From positions 301,931 through 365,930 of the forward strand of contig JAVXMY010000002.1 in NCBI GenBank assembly GCA_036646055.1: 64,000 nucleotides of DNA. The letters are read 5' to 3'. The position numbers were made by a program, and so were the translations under genes. The notes under the pieces are model-generated. The model was given only the letters and a program-made list of their open reading frames with translations, had not been told where the DNA came from and searched no databases. Numbering within the stretch: position 1 is the first letter of the stretch; each line of letters starts with the position of its first letter. This stretch comes from JAVWMQ01 sp036646055 (GTDB lineage Bacteria; Bacillota; Clostridia; Peptostreptococcales; Anaerovoracaceae). This document shows, in pieces, positions 52,912-61,284 of the stretch.

Positions 52912-53604
52912 CTACTGTGAAAGTACAAATTGGTAATATGATTTTTTAATGGCTGTATATTCTTTTTGACGAATTAATACTTGCCTATTTGTAACAGTCA
53001 AAAAGTCACCATTTATAATTTTTTTAACATGAAACAAATTAACAATATAGCATCGATGACAACGTAGAAAATTGCTAAAATTAAGCATATTGTTTAGTTC
53101 TTCAAATTTGCAAGGAACTATTTGAGTGCTATCATCTAAGAAATGAAGAACAACTTTTTTATCTAAACTTTCTGCAAAGACTAAATCTGAAATTGAAAAT
53201 ATACAGTCTTTAATCTGCAATTTAACAGGGCGATATTTTTCAAAAAAACTGTGCATAACAGGTTCAAAGGCTTCAGTTGTTAAAGGCTTCAATAAGTAGG
53301 ATAATGCCGACACTTGGTAGCTTTCTACAGCAAAATCACGGCTAGTGGTTAAAAAAATAAGTTCACTAGATATTCCAAGTTGGCGCAAAGCCTTGGCGGT
53401 ATCGATACCATCCAAATCCCCCAAAAAGATATCTAAGAAAATCAGATCAAAATGTTCTTTGTTTTTACAAGCGGAAATAAGATCTTCTCCACTAAAAAAG
53501 CACTTAATACTATAGTGGATGTCTTTAGTAGCCATAAATTGTTGCAATAAATGTTGGATCTTATCCTGGCATACTTTTTCGTCATCACATATTGCTATAT
53601 ACAT
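52912..53604 (-). CDS. LytTR-family response regulator
   Basis: A 230-residue AgrA/LytR-type regulator. The receiver domain opens MYIAICDDEKVCQDKI with the acidic pair. The phosphoacceptor Asp is in FDLIFLDIFLGDLDGID, and the switch Thr/Lys region is ELIFLTTSRDFAVES...YLLKPL. The LytTR DNA-binding domain starts near residue 135 (RCHRCYIVNLFHVKKI, RQKEYTAIKKSYYQF). ATGs at 53625 and 53610 lie in or against the GGAGG site; 53604 has eight-base spacing. Twelve bases upstream of the kinase gene, so one operon. It likely acts on the repeat pair at 53720-53750. Confidence 0.92.
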   Translation of the reverse strand: MYIAICDDEKVCQDKIQHLLQQFMATKDIHYSIKCFFSGEDLISACKNKEHFDLIFLDIFLGDLDGIDTAKALRQLGISSELIFLTTSRDFAVESYQVSALSYLLKPLTTEAFEPVMHSFFEKYRPVKLQIKDCIFSISDLVFAESLDKKVVLHFLDDSTQIVPCKFEELNNMLNFSNFLRCHRCYIVNLFHVKKIINGDFLTVTNRQVLIRQKEYTAIKKSYYQFVLSQ

Positions 53605-53719
53605 ATTCATACCCTCCATATCCAATAATTAACTAAAGTATATCATGTTAATGAAACTTCCACCATATTGTTTGATTATTAATATACATTATTGGCGCCA
53701 AAAATAAGACTTTCACTCC

Positions 53720-53750
53720 AAAAGTGATACGACAATGTAAAAAAGTGCTA
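53720..53750 (+). promoter_or_regulatory. LytTR-type direct repeat upstream of the Cys-rich/secreted protein pair
   Basis: AAAAGTGATA (53720-53729) and AAAAGTGCTA (53741-53750) are 10-mers differing at one base and repeated with a 21-base period. That is the spacing LytTR dimers use, and each resembles the A/C-rich GT core of the LytTR consensus. An overlapping inverted repeat TCACT / AGTGA spans 53713-53727. An AT-rich TATTAATTATAAA stretch that could hold a -10 follows directly. The rest of 53605-53797 is otherwise non-coding. Confidence 0.65.
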
Positions 53751-53797
53751 TATTAATTATAAAGGCATTGTATAGAAATTAAGAAGGGGGGATGTGG

Positions 53798-54064
53798 ATG
53801 AAAATTAGAGAAAATGGTATACGTTTAGATATCATTGGTTATAGTGATGATGGTAAGCCTATTGTAGCACCAACTAATTGTTGTCATTTATTTTTAGGCC
53901 AAGAGGATTCGCTATGTTTGGTACAAGAATGCTGGTATTGTAAGTATGCGGATTTCAGAACAAACCCTAATATGCGGTTAAACTACAGCATATGTCATCA
54001 TCCAAAGAACCAAATGGATAATAGTTCTAACAATCAAAATAACTGGGGGAGGAGTTTTAAATGA
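53798..54064 (+). CDS. small cysteine-rich protein of unknown function
   Basis: An 88-residue protein that I cannot assign to a family. It has no signal peptide or membrane helix. Cysteines cluster as NCCHLF, then C-x4-C-x2-C (CLVQECWYC) and CHH (SICHHPKNQ), six Cys plus three His, a pattern that could bind zinc or an Fe-S centre. The N-terminus reads MKIRENGIRLDIIGYSDDGK and the C-terminus is Asn-rich. The ATG at 53798 has GGGGGG at proper spacing; the ATG at 53792 is too close. Its stop overlaps the next start (ATGA), so it is translationally coupled to the giant secreted protein and may assist its production or regulation. Confidence 0.7.
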   Translation: MKIRENGIRLDIIGYSDDGKPIVAPTNCCHLFLGQEDSLCLVQECWYCKYADFRTNPNMRLNYSICHHPKNQMDNSSNNQNNWGRSFK

Positions 54065-57000
54065 AAAGAAAATTAAGAAGAAAAAAATTATTAGCAATTG
54101 TTCTATCAATTGCTATGGTATTAAATGTTGGCTCAGTTCCAGCATTGGCAGGAGAAGCAACAAGGGTTGAGTCTAATGGAGGTGATGTTGCAAATCTTGA
54201 GGCAGCAACTCTTGATAATGTTTTTGGTACAGGAAATTATAGTTTAAGTGGCAAATCATTATCCTTAACAAAAGATATTAATCTCACAAAATCAATTAAC
54301 TTTAAGGGGGTGGATTGTATTTTTGATTTTGCAGGTCATAATATAACTACTAGCGGCATATCTATTGGAGCAAATTCAGGTGGTAAAAATGCTACTAAGA
54401 TGATAATAAAGGCAACTGGCGGTGGAGGAATTGCTGGAATGGCCGGTGGTAACTATGGGGCTCTTGAAATAAATGGGAAATATAGTTCTCAGAGCCTTGA
54501 AGATACAGATGAAATTGTTATTGAAGGAGGAACGTTTGAGGGCAGTAACTGCGCGGGAATAGCAAGCGGATCGCCAGATGCTTTAGTGAAAGTAACAATA
54601 AACGGAGGCACATTTATTGGATCAAATGGTAACTATGGTGTGGATTTTTCATACGGAGGTGTTGCATTAACAGTTAATGGAGGCACCTTTACTGGTGGTG
54701 GAACGGCAGAAGCAGTTTCCTTTGGAATCAGTAATAATGACAATGGTGAAACTTCTTATTTGTTAAAGGGAGGTACATTTACTACAGGAATAGACTTAGG
54801 CGCTAGTATGAAAATGAGCGATATATTGGCTACTGGAAAAACTCTTAAAAAAGATGGAAATTTGGCTACAGAAACAGAGTTGAGCAGTAATAAATTGGAC
54901 GGTAATATAACAGTTGTAGATGATCCAAGTAAAATGGAAAAAACAGCAGTACCTAATATTTCTAACTGCACTACTACTGATTATGAAGGTATGAAGAAAT
55001 GGAAGTTTTATAGTAAAGATTTTAAGGAAACACCAGTTGTAAAAATATATGAAACTTCAAGTGGTGGTGTTGGTAGTACGGATAATCTAACAGTGTACAC
55101 GGGTAGAATAGAAATAAGTGGAAGAGAAATTACAGACCCAACAGATCTTTGGTTAACTGTCACCGAAAGTGGAAAAACAGAAAGTGATAGAGTGAAAATT
55201 ACTATTCTGCCAAAATATGCGCTAGTAGAAGGAGTTATATCTAAGTCTGTCTACAGTCTTGAATTTACTACAATTTCAGCACTTATAGACTATCTAAACT
55301 ATTGCGAACCAGAGTCTGCAACTGGCAGCGGTAACACAATAAATATGAGTAAAGATGTGCTAACATTCCACCAACTTTATTTTAAGGGGGATTTTGTTTG
55401 GAACTTTGGAGGTAAGACTATTTCTAATTTAGAAAAAATCAATTGCTCCATTGGTATAGAAGGGAATAGTTCCGATACCAAGCTTCTTTTGAAAAATGGG
55501 AAGTTAACGGGGAATAACACAGTAAACGTAGTTGGCCAAGAAGGAGGTAATTTGACACTTGAAGGTGTAAATATAGAAGGAAGCTCAATTGGAATTTGGA
55601 CAGAGGGTAAGTTTACTATGTCTAATAGCAGCGTTAATATCAAAAAGGGAAACAGAGAGACAATGTCTTTTGTTGTAAATGGACAAAATGGCAGGAAGGC
55701 AGAGGTAAAAATAATAAGTGGTACTATTACAAATGAAAATGAAGGTAATAGCCATTTCACATTTTTGGGAGTAGGGAGTAGTAGTGATGGCCCTGGAATT
55801 TTAACCCTTGCAGATTGTATTGCTGATGGTAGTTCAACTATGCAAAAGAGTGAATCTTTTCATGAGACCCATGTTTGTAAAGAAGATATTACAGTGACAC
55901 AAGATTCAGTTCCTACGCCTCCAAGCTACGAGGGAAGTGGAACAGAAAGTGCCCCTTATATAATTGGTAACGAAGCCGATTTAAAGGATGCCATCAAAAA
56001 TGGAACAGCACCAATATACATAAAAATCATTGAGAATATAAACCTTGCTGACACAATTAAAACAAGCAAAGATATAGAGATTGATCTTAATGGCAATAAT
56101 ATTGCTATTGTAGATGCATCAGGAGATGCTCTAGGTAAACCTGCAATTGATGCTAGTGGCAATTTAGTGATCAAAGGTGAAGGAACTATTGCTGGTGGAA
56201 ATGGAGTAGGCAACGGAAATGGTGGTAACTGTATAATCGGAAGCGGAGATGTTACCATTAAAGGAAACCTAAACATTATTGGAGGAAACGGAGCAGGTAC
56301 AGGCCTCGGAGGCAATGGTATTAATATAAGTGGAAGCGGAAATATAATAATTGAAAAGGGTTCAGTAAGCGGTGGCGAAGGTGCAACCGGCGGTGTTGGA
56401 GCAAAAAGTGAAAATGGAAATGTAACTATCAAAGGTGAAGGATCTATTTCCGGTGGAAATGGAATAGGTAGTGGAAACGGCGGAACTGGAGTCGTTACAG
56501 AGGCAGGTAATATCGTAGTAGAAAACGGTGGAGCTGTAACTGGCGGTATTGGTGGAAATGGTAGCGGTAGTACTGCTGGCGGAAACGGTGGAACAGGTAC
56601 AACCACAGGAATTACAGGGAATACAACTGTTGATGGAATTGTAACAGGAGGCTCTGGCGGAAATGGTGCTAATGATGGTTCTGGAAGCGGAGGTGCTGGA
56701 GGAACTGGAGTTAACGAAGATGGAACTATTAGTGGAAGCGGAACTATTGCGGCAGGCAATGGTGGGAATATTCCTGAAGGCGGAAGTGGTACACCAGGTA
56801 CTGGAGGAAGTGCGATAACTAGCGGTGGTAGCTTTGGTGGAACAACAACTGCTGGAAAGAAAGGCATCAAAGCAAATGCAAAAGTTGATGTGGTTGGCGA
56901 AGCACCAAATACTAATGTTTTAGAACAAGAGCTTGTTAATGGTGCAGTTACTGATGATGAAAGAGATGATGCCAGTATTAGTAAGATAGATGTAATTCTA

Positions 57001-57915
57001 AAAGTGGAGAAAAAATCTGATCCTACAGATAAGGGTATGATTGATAATGCAGTTACTCCGGGTCAAGAAGTTGGCATATATTTAGATATTCTATTAGAAA
57101 AGAAAATAACAAAGCAAGCTTTAACTACAACAGAAAATGTGACACAGGCTACTGAGCCAATTAGCATCACAATTACTATACCGGATAATTTAAGAGGCGG
57201 AAGTAATTACAAAATAATTAGAATGCATAATGGAGTAGCAGAAACTCTTATTCCAAAATATGATTCTATGAATAATACACTTACATTTAGAACTGACAAG
57301 TTTTCTACTTACGCAATTTCATACACACCGAAAGAATCATCCGGCGGCTCAAGTGTAACTATTGACGATAAGGCATACTTCTGGGATTCTGTTGAGTCAA
57401 AAGTGGAGAACACTAAAAGTGGAGATATCATAAAAGTTGATGCTAAGGAATATGACAATATGCCTGGTTCTATTATAAAGAAACTTAAAGATAATAAGGG
57501 GGTTACACTTATACTTAAGTGGAATAGAGGTAAAGATATTACAATTACTTCTAGTACGGCATTAAAAGTACCTGAAAAAACTTATTATAGCCTTAGCTAT
57601 TTATCAAAAATAATTGCACAGATAGATAGACCTGGACAAGTTAGAATTTTAAAATCAAAGAACTACAAAGGAAAGGCAGATCTTAAATGGTCTCGTGCAT
57701 CAAATGGACCTGATGGATACAGGATATATAGATCAAAGGCTAAGAGTGGCAAATATGAAGGTATTGCATGGATCAAGAATGGGAAGGCTAAAACATATAA
57801 AGAAAAAGCAAAAAAGACAAATAAAACATATTACTACAAAGTTAGAGCATATAGACAGACAAGAAACGGTAAAATTTGGGGAGACTATTCACCAATAAAA
57901 GTTGTAAAATTTTAA
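54061..57915 (+). CDS. large secreted beta-helix/glycine-rich repeat protein
   Basis: 1284 residues. A signal peptide (basic MKRKLRRKK, hydrophobic core, PALA cleavage site after residue 30). A right-handed beta-helix-like section of ~45-290 with VTINGGTF / LTVNGGTF / LLKGGTF repeats, and a second such section at ~430-590. A glycine/asparagine-rich region of ~700-926 is built from about seven degenerate 26-36-residue units (GNVTIKGEGSISGGNGIGSG). A beta-sandwich-like segment of ~950-1100 follows, and a C-terminal fibronectin III-like domain from ~1190 (KADLKWSRASNGPDGYRIYR). There is no LPXTG, SLH or other wall anchor. Probably an adhesin or surface-matrix protein under LytTR control; the function is inferred. 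Confidence 0.85.
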   Translation: MKRKLRRKKLLAIVLSIAMVLNVGSVPALAGEATRVESNGGDVANLEAATLDNVFGTGNYSLSGKSLSLTKDINLTKSINFKGVDCIFDFAGHNITTSGISIGANSGGKNATKMIIKATGGGGIAGMAGGNYGALEINGKYSSQSLEDTDEIVIEGGTFEGSNCAGIASGSPDALVKVTINGGTFIGSNGNYGVDFSYGGVALTVNGGTFTGGGTAEAVSFGISNNDNGETSYLLKGGTFTTGIDLGASMKMSDILATGKTLKKDGNLATETELSSNKLDGNITVVDDPSKMEKTAVPNISNCTTTDYEGMKKWKFYSKDFKETPVVKIYETSSGGVGSTDNLTVYTGRIEISGREITDPTDLWLTVTESGKTESDRVKITILPKYALVEGVISKSVYSLEFTTISALIDYLNYCEPESATGSGNTINMSKDVLTFHQLYFKGDFVWNFGGKTISNLEKINCSIGIEGNSSDTKLLLKNGKLTGNNTVNVVGQEGGNLTLEGVNIEGSSIGIWTEGKFTMSNSSVNIKKGNRETMSFVVNGQNGRKAEVKIISGTITNENEGNSHFTFLGVGSSSDGPGILTLADCIADGSSTMQKSESFHETHVCKEDITVTQDSVPTPPSYEGSGTESAPYIIGNEADLKDAIKNGTAPIYIKIIENINLADTIKTSKDIEIDLNGNNIAIVDASGDALGKPAIDASGNLVIKGEGTIAGGNGVGNGNGGNCIIGSGDVTIKGNLNIIGGNGAGTGLGGNGINISGSGNIIIEKGSVSGGEGATGGVGAKSENGNVTIKGEGSISGGNGIGSGNGGTGVVTEAGNIVVENGGAVTGGIGGNGSGSTAGGNGGTGTTTGITGNTTVDGIVTGGSGGNGANDGSGSGGAGGTGVNEDGTISGSGTIAAGNGGNIPEGGSGTPGTGGSAITSGGSFGGTTTAGKKGIKANAKVDVVGEAPNTNVLEQELVNGAVTDDERDDASISKIDVILKVEKKSDPTDKGMIDNAVTPGQEVGIYLDILLEKKITKQALTTTENVTQATEPISITITIPDNLRGGSNYKIIRMHNGVAETLIPKYDSMNNTLTFRTDKFSTYAISYTPKESSGGSSVTIDDKAYFWDSVESKVENTKSGDIIKVDAKEYDNMPGSIIKKLKDNKGVTLILKWNRGKDITITSSTALKVPEKTYYSLSYLSKIIAQIDRPGQVRILKSKNYKGKADLKWSRASNGPDGYRIYRSKAKSGKYEGIAWIKNGKAKTYKEKAKKTNKTYYYKVRAYRQTRNGKIWGDYSPIKVVKF

Positions 57916-57940
57916 CTTGAATTTTTAAAAGTTTAATATC

Positions 57941-57974
57941 AAACTAAAGGGACCTGAGAGGGTCCTTTTAGTTT
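57941..57974 (+). terminator. terminator after the secreted-protein gene
   Basis: AAACTAAAGGGACC (57941-57954) pairs with GGTCCTTTTAGTTT (57961-57974), with one G-T wobble and a six-base loop. It lies 25 bases after the stop; the T-run is inside the descending arm. Confidence 0.85.
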
Positions 57975-58166
57975 GCTGTATTGTAGGTGACCTGGCGTGA
58001 ATGGTTGGGTGCCAAGGGGTGTGAAGCCTAGGCTAGTGATTTTTGTGGTAAAAATCTGGCGGTTGTGGTATAATTGTTAGACCATATTTATAGAAGGAGA
58101 GCCTTGGCAGGGTTGGAATAAGCAATGGGGTCAAAATAACCAAGAAGCCGAGCAAAATAATTAATT
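57975..58166. other. spacer upstream of the YybS-like gene with an apparent frameshifted 5' end
   Basis: A good ribosome-binding site AGAAGGAGAG at 58092-58101 is followed by TTG GCA GGG TTG GAA TAA, i.e. translation would stop after five codons. In the next frame the sequence reads WNKQWGQNNQEAEQNN, a Trp/Gln/Asn-rich tail of the kind seen at cytoplasmic ends of membrane proteins, up to the YybS-like ATG. No Shine-Dalgarno sequence precedes that ATG. A GGTATAAT near 58067 may be the -10 of the promoter. Confidence 0.4.
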
Positions 58167-58910
58167 ATGCCAATAACATTAATGCTACTAGCAATGATAG
58201 TAATGCCTGTTACCTATATCAAAACAGGCATCAAAAAAAACACACCACCATTCGTACTAATAGCTAGAAGCACAGTATATACAGCAGTAGGACTATTTTT
58301 AATAATAGCACTATCAGATCTAGTAGGATCAAGCCTAATAGACCAAATGTCAAAAATCTTTGACCAGGCTACCGATATGTTAGTAAGCAACAAAGAACTA
58401 ATATCCAAGTTGGGTCTAGACAAACTATCACAAGATCAGCTAGTGAAACAAGTTGACACCGCCTACAAAATGATAGAAGCCAGCACAATAGCAATGCTAT
58501 TTTGCACAGCGGCAGTAATAAACTTTATCGAGTACAACATCATAGTCAAAATAACATACAAAGGGGAACAAATCCCGCCAGGCAAGAAGGCTCTAATTAG
58601 AGAATTAAACCTAGAACCCAATCAATTAGCAGGCTGGTTCATAATCTACATCGTAGCATTTTTAATTAGCACCAGCAGCCCAGTAGGCACAATTGCCTTA
58701 GTAAATATCAACCTCTTAATAGAGTCGGTTTTTGCAATAGGAGGAGTATCAGTAATATTTTATTTTTTCCATTTAAAGAAAAAACCGCGCATCCTGGCTA
58801 TTTTAGTAGTTGTAGCACTTTGGTTAGTGCCATTTGGTAGAGATATATTATTTGTCGGAGGATTTGTCGACGTAATAATGGGATTAAAAAAACGAGTAAA
58901 AGGAATTTAG
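58167..58910 (+). CDS. YybS-like (DUF2232) membrane protein, N-terminally shortened
   Basis: A 247-residue protein with about six hydrophobic segments: residues ~2-20, 27-52, 108-130, 152-172, 176-198 and 205-228. It ends DILFVGGFVDVIMGLKKR, resembling the C-terminus of YybS proteins. Position immediately upstream of gdpP-rplI-dnaB is that of yybS in Bacillota. Known YybS proteins are about 300 residues; this one seems to lack the first one or two helices. The ATG has no visible ribosome-binding site, which fits a lost or frameshifted 5' part. Molecular function of the family is not established. Confidence 0.72.
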   Translation: MPITLMLLAMIVMPVTYIKTGIKKNTPPFVLIARSTVYTAVGLFLIIALSDLVGSSLIDQMSKIFDQATDMLVSNKELISKLGLDKLSQDQLVKQVDTAYKMIEASTIAMLFCTAAVINFIEYNIIVKITYKGEQIPPGKKALIRELNLEPNQLAGWFIIYIVAFLISTSSPVGTIALVNINLLIESVFAIGGVSVIFYFFHLKKKPRILAILVVVALWLVPFGRDILFVGGFVDVIMGLKKRVKGI

Positions 58911-58914
58911 AGTT

Positions 58915-60762
58915 ATGAGCATGTTTGGATACAAAGACATAAAAGATTATATTAGCTACATGCCTGTCCCCGTATGCGTAATGGACGGCGCAGGTAAAAT
59001 AGTAGCAGCAAATAAAAAAATTGGAGAAGTTTTTCTTTATGATGGAATAGAAGGCTCCGATGTTTTTGCCTTACTAGGAATTAGAAAAGAAGACCTATTT
59101 GCAGCATCAATGGACATCAAAGACGAATCAAATAAATTAGAAGTAAATTTAGAAGATGAAACAGAAAGCAAGAAGGCAAAAAAGCAACTAAAGGTAGAGA
59201 GAAACGACAAAATATTCAAGCTAGAAGTCAAAGGTGACATAACAGCTGATGAAGTTTTGCTAGGAATATATTTCTTTGACATTACGGAGCAAGCAAGACT
59301 TGAAGCTCTTCGCGAAGACTCCAAGTCTTGCTTGGCAATAGTCAACATAGACAACTTTGATGAATTAACATCAAGCACAGAAGACGAAGACAGACTAACA
59401 ATTGTCAGCGTAATAGACAAAAAAATTAGAGCATGGGCAAACACAATGAAGGGATCTATTACAAGGCACAAAGAAAGCCAGTACCTAGTATTCTTTGAAA
59501 ACAAATACCTAAAAGAACAAAAGGAAACTAAGTTTCCTATTTTAGATGAAATAAGAGAAGTAGAAACAGACGCAGATTTCCCAGTAACACTTTCAATAGG
59601 AATTGGAGTAAGCGGAGGAAACCCGGAAGAAAATGACGATTACGCAGCAGAAGCCCTAGACCTAGCACTAGGTAGAGGTGGAGACCAGGCCGTAATCAAA
59701 AACGGAGACAAACTTTCATATTACGGAGGTAAGGCTCAAACTGTAGAAAAAAACAACAAAGGCAAATCAAGAATAATTGGACACGCCCTAAAAAGATTAA
59801 TAGACGTAAGTTCAAGAGTATTTATAATGGGGCACAAAAACCCGGACATGGATTCATTTGGATCCTCAATGGGAATCTCAAGACTAGTAACTTCAAGAAA
59901 CAAAGATGCCTACATAATTGTTGATTCATATACTGAAGCCCTAGAATCACTTTATGGTGAAGCTAAGTCATCAGAAGCATATAACCTAATTGGTAATGCC
60001 AAGGCAATGGAATTAGTCGATGAGGATTCATTGGTAATTATCTTAGATACCCATAGACCTGGCCAAACTGAATGCCAGGAAATATTAAAAACCAAAGCTA
60101 GAAGAGTGGTAATTGACCATCACAGAAAAGCCGAAGACTTTATAGACGGCCCAACTCTGGTTCATTTAGAACCATACGCATCATCTGCAGCTGAAATAGT
60201 TACAGAAATTTTGCAATATACCATAGACCGTAAAGAAGTTACCAGATTAGAAGCGGAAGCTCTACTGGCTGGAATCTTTGTAGACACTAATAGATTCAGC
60301 GTTAAATCTGGTGTTAGAACCTTTGAAGCAGCGGCTTGGCTAAGAAGAGCTGGAGCGGACATTGCCAATGTTAAGCGTTTGTTCCAGGTTCAGCAGGAGA
60401 CTTTTAGAATTAGAGCTAAGTGTGTTGCAGCGGCTGAAATCAGTCAGTGCGGTATTGCTTATAGCATATGTGAAGGCAAGAATTTAAACTCCCAAATTAT
60501 TAATTCTCAGGTAGCAGATGAACTGCTAACAATTAAGGGGATTTTTATGAGTTTTGTTGCAGGTCAAGACAATACAGGCAAAACGGTTATTAGTGCTAGA
60601 TCAATTGGAAGCAAAAACGTACAGATTATTATGGAAGAATTTAATGGCGGGGGCCATTTGAATTCGGCGGGAGCTCAGGTTGACATGGAGCCAATAGAAG
60701 CAATTGAAAAAATCAAAGATATGCTTAGAAAACAAGAAATAGAAAGAAAGCAGGAGGATTAA
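58915..60762 (+). CDS. gdpP: cyclic-di-AMP phosphodiesterase GdpP, without N-terminal membrane helices
   Basis: A 615-residue protein. It begins directly with the PAS-like domain (YISYMPVPVCVMDGAGKIVA, residues 13-32), lacking the two membrane helices of B. subtilis GdpP (about 659 residues). A degenerate GGDEF domain follows (LAIVNIDNFDELTS to LSYYGG). The DHH domain has GHKNPDMDSFGSS, ILDTHRPGQ and VIDHHRK, and DHHA1 has FNGGGHLNSAGAQ. All DHH metal-binding motifs are intact, so c-di-AMP hydrolysis is expected. Four bases after the YybS-like gene. Confidence 0.92.
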   Translation: MSMFGYKDIKDYISYMPVPVCVMDGAGKIVAANKKIGEVFLYDGIEGSDVFALLGIRKEDLFAASMDIKDESNKLEVNLEDETESKKAKKQLKVERNDKIFKLEVKGDITADEVLLGIYFFDITEQARLEALREDSKSCLAIVNIDNFDELTSSTEDEDRLTIVSVIDKKIRAWANTMKGSITRHKESQYLVFFENKYLKEQKETKFPILDEIREVETDADFPVTLSIGIGVSGGNPEENDDYAAEALDLALGRGGDQAVIKNGDKLSYYGGKAQTVEKNNKGKSRIIGHALKRLIDVSSRVFIMGHKNPDMDSFGSSMGISRLVTSRNKDAYIIVDSYTEALESLYGEAKSSEAYNLIGNAKAMELVDEDSLVIILDTHRPGQTECQEILKTKARRVVIDHHRKAEDFIDGPTLVHLEPYASSAAEIVTEILQYTIDRKEVTRLEAEALLAGIFVDTNRFSVKSGVRTFEAAAWLRRAGADIANVKRLFQVQQETFRIRAKCVAAAEISQCGIAYSICEGKNLNSQIINSQVADELLTIKGIFMSFVAGQDNTGKTVISARSIGSKNVQIIMEEFNGGGHLNSAGAQVDMEPIEAIEKIKDMLRKQEIERKQED

Positions 60763-60765
60763 GAC

Positions 60766-61212
60766 ATGAAAGTAATTTTATTAGAAAACGTAAAAGGTAA
60801 AGGTAAAGCTGGAGATGTAATTAAGGTAAGTGATGGATACGCAAGAAACATGCTTTTTCCAAAGAACTTAGCTAAGGAAGCTACAGCAGGAAATATTAAA
60901 AACCTTGAAAGAAAAAAAGCAGAACACGAGGCAGAAGTTGCAGCTAACAAGGCAGCAGCCTTAGCAGAAGCTGAAAAAATCAAGGAAATGGAAGTAGTTA
61001 TTAAATCTAAAGGCGGCGAAGGCGGCAAGCTATTTGGTTCAATTACTTCTAAGGATATTGCTGAAGAATTTGCTAAAATTGCAGACTTCACAATTGATAA
61101 GAAAAAAATAGTATTAGATTCACCACTTAGAAGTGCAGGAGATTACTCAGTTAAAGTTAAACTTTTTACTGAAGTAAGTGCAGAGTTAAAGGTTAAAGTT
61201 ATTGCAGAATAG
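60766..61212 (+). CDS. rplI: 50S ribosomal protein L9
   Basis: A 148-residue L9 of normal length. The N-terminal domain MKVILLENVKGKGKAGDVIKVSDGYARNMLFP is diagnostic. A central helix (residues ~41-75) leads to the C-terminal domain with KLFGSITSKDIAEEF. It starts three bases after the gdpP stop, with AGGAGGATT ahead, in the conserved yybS-gdpP-rplI-dnaB order. Confidence 0.97.
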   Translation: MKVILLENVKGKGKAGDVIKVSDGYARNMLFPKNLAKEATAGNIKNLERKKAEHEAEVAANKAAALAEAEKIKEMEVVIKSKGGEGGKLFGSITSKDIAEEFAKIADFTIDKKKIVLDSPLRSAGDYSVKVKLFTEVSAELKVKVIAE

Positions 61213-61284
61213 CAAGGGCCCACATCTACCATAAGTAGACAAGGTGTGATGAGCGGGTTTTGCTAGAAAACATAGGAGACGGCG

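Noticed and set aside
50693..53797. AgrB/AgrD-type peptide quorum-sensing genes near the AgrC/AgrA-like pair
   Set aside because: No processing protease and no small cyclisable peptide with a Cys-containing core was found on either strand; the kinase has a large external domain unlike AgrC.
55956..56870. Minus-strand 304-codon proline-rich open frame
   Set aside because: It is the antisense shadow of the glycine-rich repeats (GGN/GGA codons read as Pro/Pro), lying wholly inside the secreted-protein gene.
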